Positions 32,328 to 38,101 of a DNA stretch of 38,101 nucleotides are shown here, in pieces. The notes below the pieces were generated by a model. It worked only from the letters and a program-made list of their open reading frames with translations, did not search any database and was not told the origin of the DNA. Origin of the DNA: Acidobacteriaceae bacterium (GTDB lineage: Bacteria > Acidobacteriota > Terriglobia > Terriglobales > Acidobacteriaceae); assembly GCA_903642265.1 (NCBI GenBank), contig CAHJWN010000037.1:1-38101 (forward strand). Direction: 5' to 3'. Made by a program: the position numbers and the translations under genes. How positions within the stretch are numbered: position 1 is the first letter of the stretch; each line of letters begins with the position of its first letter.

Positions 32328-32358
32328 CTTCGTAGTCCGCGATTTGCGAACTACGAAG
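32328..32358. repeat. Palindrome downstream of the carboxylesterase gene
   Basis: CTTCGTAGT (32328-32336) pairs with ACTACGAAG (32350-32358), with CGC/GCG pairing inside after one C/A mismatch. It sits 18 bp after the carboxylesterase stop. No T-run follows, so it may be a terminator of non-classical form or a dispersed palindrome. The rest of the 230-bp gap up to rnr shows no gene. Confidence 0.45.
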
Positions 32359-32375
32359 CCCAGAGACCTGCCTAC

Positions 32376-33968
32376 TCATTTTCCTGCGATGCTTTCCAGC
32401 AGCAGGTCCCGCTCACGGGTCTTATCCTTCTCCGCCATCGGTTGAGCGCTTAGATACATCGTCTCCCAGCCTGTATCTGCTTTGTAGGCCGGCCACTTTG
32501 GCAGCCCGTCGCCATTGGGATCGCCAGACCTTGCAAAGTTCGTCCAGTACTGCTGCATCTGCTTGCTTAGGACACGATCTGCGGGAGTCCATTTGAAATC
32601 GTGCAACAGGTCAAAACTGCCAAAGACATAGGCGATCTCACTCGAGTGGTATGCGGAGTTTCCAGCAGCATGGAACGGATCGGCGGGAACCACTTCGTCA
32701 AACCGATAATGGTAGACAGGCTGTTTGCCCGTTGTGGCTTGCGCCTCCAACCACTTCCAGGTCGAGAAGGCAATAAAGCCGTCAGCGCCAAGATCGGAGG
32801 CCGAGCGGACGGCCTCGGCGTCTGAAGCTGCGGGATAAGCAGCCAGGACTTTCGAAGCATTCTCGCCATAGTGCTCGTTCACCGATTTGTGAAAGCTTTC
32901 AAGCGTGGTCTTGGTCATGACTCCACCTTCGTCATGGTTCCATCCCGCCAAAAGGGGAACATCGTTCTGCTTGCCCGCCGCGAAGATTGCAGCCACGCTC
33001 TCCGGAAGAAGGTATCCGTCGATGACCGGGCCGAAATGTACCAGGTCCGGGCTATCGGCCGGCTTTGTTGCCCGGTCCAGCAGTTCCTGAGCAGGGATCG
33101 CTCTGAGCTGCTCGAGAGTGTCGACGTGGTAGACCTTGCTGGCGAATTCGGCATTTTTCGCTTCAACTTCGGCCCGCGGTTTGTCCGCTTGGGCACCAGT
33201 ACGAAACGCGCCACCGCTCTCGCCGATTGCTCTTTGGAACAGACCTTTTGCCAGCGGAGAAGCCATCTGCGTGTTGACCGAGAACGACCCTGCGCTCTCG
33301 CCGAAGAGGGTTACGTTGCCTGGGTCGCCACCAAAGGCCGAGATGTTTTCTTTGACCCACCGTAAAGCGGCCGTCTGGTCAAGCAGACCGTAATTGCCTG
33401 AAGCCTTGTTCGGCGATTCAGCCGTCAACGCCGGATGGGTGAAGAAGCCGAAGATGCCCAAACGGTAATTCATCGTTACTACGATCACACCATTCGTGGC
33501 GAGCACGGCACCATCCTGCCGGGCTTCGGAGGTGCTGCCACCCTGGTATCCGCCGCCGTACACCCAGACCATGACGGGCAGCTTCGCCGCTTTATCCTTT
33601 GCTGGACTCCAGATGTTGAGGGTCAGGCAATCCTCGCTTGGGCCAGAGTCGCGGAAGATCATGTCGGCGAAAAAGGGCGCTTGCATGCAGTGGGGACCGA
33701 AAGAAGTCGCCTGCCGTACGTCCTTCCATTTCGCCGCCGGCATCGGCTCCCGCCAGCGAAGCGGACCTACCGGTGGAGCCGCGTATGGAATTCCCAGGTA
33801 CGCTTTTACAGCGCCGTCCTGCTTGCCTTCCACCTTGCCCTGCCTGGTATCCACCTGCAAGGACTTGTTCTGGGCATTGGCATAACCAGCCGACCCGGAG
33901 AGAAACAGCACCATTGCCAATCCTGCCGCTACGAAAGATCCTTTTGGTCTAAAGCATTCCATGTACAT
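32376..33968 (-). CDS. Secreted type-B carboxylesterase
   Basis: A 530-aa alpha/beta hydrolase of the cholinesterase/PnbA family. It has a signal peptide (residues 1-~32; hydrophobic AAGLAMVLFLSGSAG, ending ANA). The N-terminal GKVEGKQDGAVKAYLGIPYA is typical. The oxyanion-hole motif is VYGGGYQGG (~137-144), and the nucleophile is Ser225 in LFGESAGS. The acid is probably Glu in NHDEGGVM, and the base His in YHSSEIAYVF. It hydrolyses carboxylic esters in the periplasm or outside; the natural substrate is unknown. ATG 33968 or 33962 could start it; GGGGA lies upstream of the first. Confidence 0.9.
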   Translation of the reverse strand: MYMECFRPKGSFVAAGLAMVLFLSGSAGYANAQNKSLQVDTRQGKVEGKQDGAVKAYLGIPYAAPPVGPLRWREPMPAAKWKDVRQATSFGPHCMQAPFFADMIFRDSGPSEDCLTLNIWSPAKDKAAKLPVMVWVYGGGYQGGSTSEARQDGAVLATNGVIVVTMNYRLGIFGFFTHPALTAESPNKASGNYGLLDQTAALRWVKENISAFGGDPGNVTLFGESAGSFSVNTQMASPLAKGLFQRAIGESGGAFRTGAQADKPRAEVEAKNAEFASKVYHVDTLEQLRAIPAQELLDRATKPADSPDLVHFGPVIDGYLLPESVAAIFAAGKQNDVPLLAGWNHDEGGVMTKTTLESFHKSVNEHYGENASKVLAAYPAASDAEAVRSASDLGADGFIAFSTWKWLEAQATTGKQPVYHYRFDEVVPADPFHAAGNSAYHSSEIAYVFGSFDLLHDFKWTPADRVLSKQMQQYWTNFARSGDPNGDGLPKWPAYKADTGWETMYLSAQPMAEKDKTRERDLLLESIAGK

Positions 33969-34017
33969 GTATTCGCTATCCCCGCTGACTGCGAAAGTCT
34001 ACCTGCTTGCCACCACT

Positions 34018-34122
34018 TCACGCCACCTTGACCCAGGTCAACTCGATCGGGCGGCCCTCTATCGTCAGCGCCCGGATCTTGAGCCCCTGAATCTTCAGCT
34101 CTGGATCTTCAGCTTCGCGCAT
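34018..34122 (-). CDS. Possible 34-aa ORF or gene remnant divergent from rel
   Basis: ATG at 34122 to TGA at 34018 gives 34 aa ending RALTIEGRPIELTWVKVA. By my count about 27 of 34 codons end in G or C, like real genes here. The frame is open ~15 codons further upstream without a better start, across the rel promoter. It could be a small gene, the tail of a decayed gene or a chance ORF. No Shine-Dalgarno or family is recognised. Confidence 0.3.
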   Translation of the reverse strand: MREAEDPELKIQGLKIRALTIEGRPIELTWVKVA

Positions 34123-34151
34123 TGCCGGTAGGAAGCCGCGTTCGCGCGGCC

Positions 34152-34157
34152 TATAAT
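34152..34157 (+). promoter_or_regulatory. -10 element placed for a leaderless rel mRNA
   Basis: A perfect TATAAT lies 5 nt before the ATG at 34163, i.e. -11 to -6 if that A is +1. No Shine-Dalgarno is present. No -35 at 16-18 nt spacing is seen. The surrounding 14 nt (34146-34159) equal those of the ilvE promoter. Confidence 0.55.
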
Positions 34158-34162
34158 GTCCT

Positions 34163-36667
34163 ATGGCAACCGTTCACCCAGTCTCTTCCGAGGCTGATGT
34201 TCAACAGGTCGATTCCAGGGCCCCTTCAAAGCCCCAACTTCCGCCGCCGGACGAATCGTCCGTGACCGGCTTCGACCTGGAAGCGGCCCTCCCCAAGATT
34301 CCCAAAGTTCGTGCAAAGAAATGCCCGGCAAACGAGGCCGCCTCGGACTTCGTCGCAGGACCGACCGGCTCGCTCAATCCTCCAGCACCCATCCTCACCA
34401 AGGCCGACAGCTCCGCCTCCTGCCTTGAGGGCAGCAGCCTCGCAGAAATCGCAGTTGTGGACAAGGATTTCGAGACTCTCCTCGCAACGGTGCACGCCAA
34501 TCGGCCTGGCGATGATCTCGAAATCATTTGTAAAGCCTGGCAGTTCTGCCTGCTCCAGCACCAGGGACAGAAACGTGCCAGCGGTGAGCCTTACGTGATC
34601 CATCCCCTCGAAGTCGGCCAGGTCCTCGCCGAACTCAAGATGGATTCGACCGCTATTGCCGCTGGCCTTCTCCATGATGCCGTCGAAGACACCGACGTGA
34701 CCACCGAAGAGATTGCCAGGCGCTTCGGCGAGCAGGTCGCCCACATTGTTGAGGGCGTGACCAAGCTCGACAAGATCAAGTTTGCCAATCGCGAGGACCA
34801 CCAGGCCGAGAACATTCGCAAGATGCTGCTCGCCATGGTCACAGACATTCGCGTCGTCATTATCAAGCTCGCCGACCGCCTGCACAACATGCGCACGCTC
34901 GAGCACCTGAAGCCCGAGAAACAGCAGAAGATTGCGCGCGAGACCCTCGATATCTACGCCCCTTTGGCGCACCGCCTGGGGATGGGCAAGTTGCGCGGCG
35001 AACTCGAAGACCTCGCCTTCAAGTACACCGACACCTTTGCCTACACTCAACTCACCGCAGAGGTTGACGCTCTCCGCGGCGAAGGTGAAACCTTCCTCAA
35101 CAAGATCGTTGCTGAACTCGAAGCAAAGCTCCTTGAGCACAACATCAAGGGGCGTGTCGAGTCGCGCATCAAGCGCCTCTACTCGATTCAGCAGAAGCTT
35201 GCCTTGCAGAAGATTCCCGTCGACCAGGTCTATGATCTCTTCGCTATCCGCGTCATCTGCAGCACTGTCGGTGACTGCTACGCTCTTCTCGGCCTGCTTC
35301 ACAGCATTTGGCGTCCGGTGCCCGGCCGTATCAAGGATTTCATCGCCATGCCGCGGCCCAATCTCTACCAGTCGCTGCACACCACGCTGATCGCGCCCGG
35401 CGGCCATCAATTCGAGGTGCAGATTCGCACGGAAGACATGCATCGGGTCGCCGAAGAAGGCATCGCCGCGCACTGGAAGTACAAGGCGTCCGACTCCGTC
35501 ACCGCCAAGGATGAAGCCCGCCTCGCCTGGGTCCGGCAGATGATGGAATGGCAGCGTGAGATGACCGACCCGAACGAGTTCATGTCGACCCTGAAAGTCG
35601 ATCTGTACCCCGAAGAGGTCTACACCTTCACGCCAAAGGGCAAGGTCGTCGTGCTCCCCAAAGACGCAAGCCCGATCGACTTTGCGTACGCTGTCCACAC
35701 CGAGGTGGGCAACACCACCATCGGCGCAAAGGTGAACAACCGTATCGTCCCCCTGCGCACGAAGCTTCGCAACGGCGACATCGTAGAGATCACGACGCAA
35801 ACAGGCCACGCACCCAGCCGCGACTGGCTTAGCTTCACAAAAAGCAGTCGCGCCCGCAACAAAATCAAGCACTGGATCAACGAGCACCAGCGTGAGCGCG
35901 CCATCGAGATTGGCAAGAAACTCTTGGAACGTGAAGCCCGCAAGTACAAGCTCTCGCTCGGCAAGTTCGAAGAGAAAGACTTTATCCGCGTTGCCGCCGA
36001 TTACGGTCTTGGTACCGAAGCCGAACTCCTCGCCGCCATTGGCTTTGGCAAATACTCGGCCCGCGTCGTCCTCAATAAATTCGAACCCGGTTCCACGATG
36101 ACCGCCGAACCGGCGCCTGCAGAAGGCGTAGTCGGCAACGCCATCGGCCAGATGTCCGAAGCGGTCAAGAAGGTCTTCTTCGGCAAGGGTTCCGAGTCAC
36201 TCCAGGTAGAAGGTCAGGACGACCTGCTCGTCTATCGTGCCCGCTGTTGTAACCCAATTCGTGGTGAAGAGATCATTGGATATGTAACCCGCGGCAAAGG
36301 CGTTGCGGTCCATGCCAGAAGCTGTCCCAACGTACAAAATCTGCTCTACGAATCTGACCGCCGCATCCAGGTCGAATGGGCCGCTCTTCCCGATCCGAAG
36401 AATCCCGGCGCCCCCAAACCTGACACCTACCCCGTTCGCCTGACCGTCCTCTGCGAAGATCGCGCAGGCCTTCTCAAAGAGTTCACTGCCATTATCGCGG
36501 ATGACGGCACGAACATTCGCTCGGTCGACTCCAAACCCACCCCCGACGGCAATGCCATCGTCGACTTCGTCGTAGAAACGGTGGATGTCCGCCACCTCAA
36601 CAAGCTAGTCCTGAACCTCCGCAAAGTCCCGGGTGTCCGCGAAGTGCACCGCGTGCAAAAGATCTAG
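34163..36667 (+). CDS. Bifunctional (p)ppGpp synthetase/hydrolase (Rel/SpoT)
   Basis: Makes and degrades the stringent-response alarmone. Domains: a hydrolase HD domain with GLLHDAVEDT at ~168-175, a synthetase domain at ~350-460 and a TGS domain from ~480 (VYTFTPKGKVVVLP). The synthetase has VYDLFAIRVI, GRIKDFIAMPR and YQSLHTT. A zinc-finger-like YRARCCNPIRGEEIIGY and a C-terminal ACT domain (~753-834) follow. The RIKD motif fits the RxKD class of bifunctional enzymes, and the HD motif is intact, so both activities are expected. At 834 aa it is ~100 residues longer than usual because of a Pro/Ser/Ala-rich N-terminal tail before FETLLATVHANRPGDD. There is no other Met before the core. The -10 abuts the start codon. 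Confidence 0.94.
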   Translation: MATVHPVSSEADVQQVDSRAPSKPQLPPPDESSVTGFDLEAALPKIPKVRAKKCPANEAASDFVAGPTGSLNPPAPILTKADSSASCLEGSSLAEIAVVDKDFETLLATVHANRPGDDLEIICKAWQFCLLQHQGQKRASGEPYVIHPLEVGQVLAELKMDSTAIAAGLLHDAVEDTDVTTEEIARRFGEQVAHIVEGVTKLDKIKFANREDHQAENIRKMLLAMVTDIRVVIIKLADRLHNMRTLEHLKPEKQQKIARETLDIYAPLAHRLGMGKLRGELEDLAFKYTDTFAYTQLTAEVDALRGEGETFLNKIVAELEAKLLEHNIKGRVESRIKRLYSIQQKLALQKIPVDQVYDLFAIRVICSTVGDCYALLGLLHSIWRPVPGRIKDFIAMPRPNLYQSLHTTLIAPGGHQFEVQIRTEDMHRVAEEGIAAHWKYKASDSVTAKDEARLAWVRQMMEWQREMTDPNEFMSTLKVDLYPEEVYTFTPKGKVVVLPKDASPIDFAYAVHTEVGNTTIGAKVNNRIVPLRTKLRNGDIVEITTQTGHAPSRDWLSFTKSSRARNKIKHWINEHQRERAIEIGKKLLEREARKYKLSLGKFEEKDFIRVAADYGLGTEAELLAAIGFGKYSARVVLNKFEPGSTMTAEPAPAEGVVGNAIGQMSEAVKKVFFGKGSESLQVEGQDDLLVYRARCCNPIRGEEIIGYVTRGKGVAVHARSCPNVQNLLYESDRRIQVEWAALPDPKNPGAPKPDTYPVRLTVLCEDRAGLLKEFTAIIADDGTNIRSVDSKPTPDGNAIVDFVVETVDVRHLNKLVLNLRKVPGVREVHRVQKI

Positions 36668-36887
36668 CCGGCCCTCCCGATGCCTTGGCGGGTGCTTTCC
36701 CTTTGTTTGTCCTTCCTGCAGGCAATCTGCTTCTGCGCTTGCCGTTGCCTGCTCCCTTCGAAATCACCACATAACCCGACAGAAGCGTCATTTTGAGTGA
36801 AGTCGTAGGATCTGAGGCTCATAGCCAGCCAAGCTTATCCACGATTTTTCCTATAACACCGTTTTGCATGAACGATCTAAGAGTTCT

Positions 36888-37724
36888 ATGCTGGGCAACA
36901 TGAAGGGCAGCTTGGCCCGTCACGTCATATTTAGCTTGGCACTCCTGCTTGCTTTATCGTCGGCGAGGTGGCGCTGCTCCGCGCAAACCTCTCCGGGAGC
37001 CAAGCAAAACGCATCTTCTCGTTTGATTGAGAGGGCTGCTTTCGACTGGAATCATTCAGGAAAGAAGTCTACGTTTTCGTTGTTTCGTCAGGAAAATGCG
37101 ACTGGCCAAACCTTTGATCGGCTCGTCATAGATTCGGATGGCGTAAAGGGTTGGGCCCTGCGAAGTCGCGACGGTGAGTGGGCTACGACAGCAGACGGGG
37201 ACTCTGCCCGTCTTAAGCGGCAGAATCTCGTTTCCACGGCGCGGCACTTCCTTTTTGTCTCCTCTGATTCAGCAAAAGCACATATTTATCTGATCCTCAA
37301 AGGTGTGGACTCTGGTTGTTGTGTTGGCTCTCTCACTGTTCTGACGCCTAACGACCAAGGCCGACCTACTGTTGTTTTCCAGTCATCGAGCCACCTCCTG
37401 ACGGCCATTGACGCGACTGGTGATGACGACGAGTTGGCATTGATCGGGCAACCGAGCGACTCAGAAGCAAGGGCGCTCAAGAACGCGCAAAGTTACGATC
37501 CCTACCGCGTCTACCTGCTTGACCGTGACCAGCCCGCACGCTACGACCAGGCACGCTCTAAGGCTTACACGGTCGCGCATTACTGCCAGTGGCACGGTCC
37601 CATATACGACGAGAAATTTGTCGCTGTGGGCACCACGATAGGAGCCAGTCACTGCCGAGTGATGTCCGATGCGGACTTCAACGCGTACAGACAAAAACAC
37701 CCATCGCTATTCCCCGAACAGTGA
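36888..37724 (+). CDS. Exported hypothetical protein
   Basis: A 278-aa protein from ATG 36888 (36900 is also possible; a TTG further up adds 8 residues). The N-terminus is a signal peptide: basic start, VIFSLALLLALSSA core, cleavage near CSAQT. The mature part has no recognised domain. It contains several Cys (a CC pair near the middle, C-terminal Cys in HYCQWHG and SHCRVM) that could form disulfides outside the cytoplasm. No strong Shine-Dalgarno is seen. The 220 bp before it, after rel, shows no gene and no convincing terminator. Confidence 0.65.
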   Translation: MLGNMKGSLARHVIFSLALLLALSSARWRCSAQTSPGAKQNASSRLIERAAFDWNHSGKKSTFSLFRQENATGQTFDRLVIDSDGVKGWALRSRDGEWATTADGDSARLKRQNLVSTARHFLFVSSDSAKAHIYLILKGVDSGCCVGSLTVLTPNDQGRPTVVFQSSSHLLTAIDATGDDDELALIGQPSDSEARALKNAQSYDPYRVYLLDRDQPARYDQARSKAYTVAHYCQWHGPIYDEKFVAVGTTIGASHCRVMSDADFNAYRQKHPSLFPEQ

Positions 37725-37737
37725 TTCCTCGAAAGTC

Positions 37738-37802
37738 GGGTTTTCGGCAACGACGACGATTCGGGCCGTCCGACTTACCCGTAATTGCCGAAAACCCCTT
37801 TT
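37738..37802 (+). terminator. Terminator-like long hairpin with an overlapping alternative stem
   Basis: GGGTTTTCGGCAA (37738-37750) pairs perfectly over 13 bp with TTGCCGAAAACCC (37785-37797), followed by CTTTT. The loop is 34 nt. A second stem, AAGTCGG (37733-37739) with CCGACTT (37770-37776), overlaps the first arm by 2 nt and crosses the loop, so the two compete or form a pseudoknot. It begins 14 nt after the stop of the exported protein gene. Confidence 0.7.
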
Positions 37803-37876
37803 CATGGAACGTCCACATTTTGCGTTGAGTAAGGTAAACTTCGACGCAGAATACCTACAAATTAGGAGTGTTCGTG

Positions 37877-38026
37877 ATGTCAAAGGCTGTTCGGAAAACT
37901 CTGCTGGTTGCGGCTATGCTTTGGGTTGTCGGCTCTATTATTTCAGCAGCGCCGTGGATTTCCAGAGACTTCACCAAAGGTTTCGGGGATGCACAGCGCG
38001 ATAGTGAACCTGCTCTACGGCGCTAG
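37877..38026 (+). CDS. Small (49-aa) membrane protein
   Basis: ATG 37877 to TAG 38026 encodes 49 aa. A short basic N-terminus precedes one hydrophobic helix (TLLVAAMLWVVGSIISAA, residues 8-25), then a soluble charged tail ending PALRR. AGGAG (37864-37868) is 8 nt before the ATG and 5 nt before an in-frame GTG at 37874, which strongly supports translation. No family is recognised. It lies 74 nt after a terminator-like hairpin, so it may have its own promoter or be controlled by read-through. Confidence 0.6.
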   Translation: MSKAVRKTLLVAAMLWVVGSIISAAPWISRDFTKGFGDAQRDSEPALRR

Positions 38027-38101
38027 AGACTTCCGCGAAGTCGGTGTTGTCGAAAATGTCGCCGCTGGCGACCATTCAAAGCGCTCGAAGTTGCTGACAA
38101 C

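Noticed and set aside
34226..35887. 553-aa open frame antisense to rel
   Set aside because: It lies fully under a gene with clear Rel domains; long antisense frames are expected opposite GC-rich codon use, and it matches no family I know.

Overview
The window reads as chromosomal DNA of an Acidobacteriota bacterium, most likely Terriglobales/Acidobacteriaceae (Granulicella, Edaphobacter or Terriglobus type). The reasons are the moderately high GC, the gene order tRNA-Gln / prs / rplY / pth / rpsF / rpsR / rplI, low-complexity extensions on several housekeeping proteins, a zinc-finger anti-sigma factor of a type common in that phylum, and an HTH-TM-TPR regulator. This assignment rests on recognition of families, not on a database search.

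Layout. (1) 1-5970, plus strand: tRNA-Cys, ispE, tRNA-Gln, prs, rplY, pth, rpsF, rpsR and rplI, closed by a strong intrinsic terminator. (2) 5987-7061: a 15-bp tandem repeat grown out of the 3' end of ilvE, then ilvE on the minus strand. (3) 7392-10911: a MarC-family membrane protein (plus) and the preT-preA pair for reductive pyrimidine catabolism (minus). (4) 11197-16455, minus strand: the most interesting locus. In transcription order it holds a 67-aa one-helix membrane protein, an ECF-like sigma factor, a zinc-finger membrane anti-sigma factor, a conserved protein of unknown function and a predicted lipoprotein with TPRs and a CHAT (caspase-like) domain whose His/Cys dyad is intact. Next to it lies a membrane-bound HTH-TPR regulator (16699-18351). 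(5) 18631-22017: a CrtI/PYROXD2-like oxidoreductase, an orphan Flp pilin, an exported hypothetical protein and a DUF4337 protein. (6) 22079-26956: myo-inositol oxygenase, a secreted GH20 hexosaminidase and a sugar-porter MFS transporter with a large extra loop. (7) 26970-28967: an SPL-like radical SAM protein, a small alpha/beta hydrolase whose start codon lies in a switch-like pair of hairpins, and tRNA-Pro. (8) 29090-38026: yggX, rnr, a secreted type-B carboxylesterase, a bifunctional (p)ppGpp synthetase/hydrolase that looks leaderless, an exported hypothetical protein and a 49-residue membrane protein at the edge.

How the genes may work together. Region 1 couples isoprenoid and PRPP synthesis to translation. 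Region 4 has the parts of an envelope-signalling circuit: a sigma factor held by a membrane anti-sigma, with a putative extracytoplasmic CHAT protease and an unknown protein encoded downstream in the same run. This recalls, by analogy only, other TPR-CHAT proteases encoded with sigma factors (the type III-E CRISPR Csx29/Csx30/RpoE set). Region 6 suggests carbohydrate or inositol scavenging. Two -10 elements sit exactly where they would make leaderless mRNAs (rel and the DUF4337 gene), and the rel and ilvE promoters share an identical 14-nt core.
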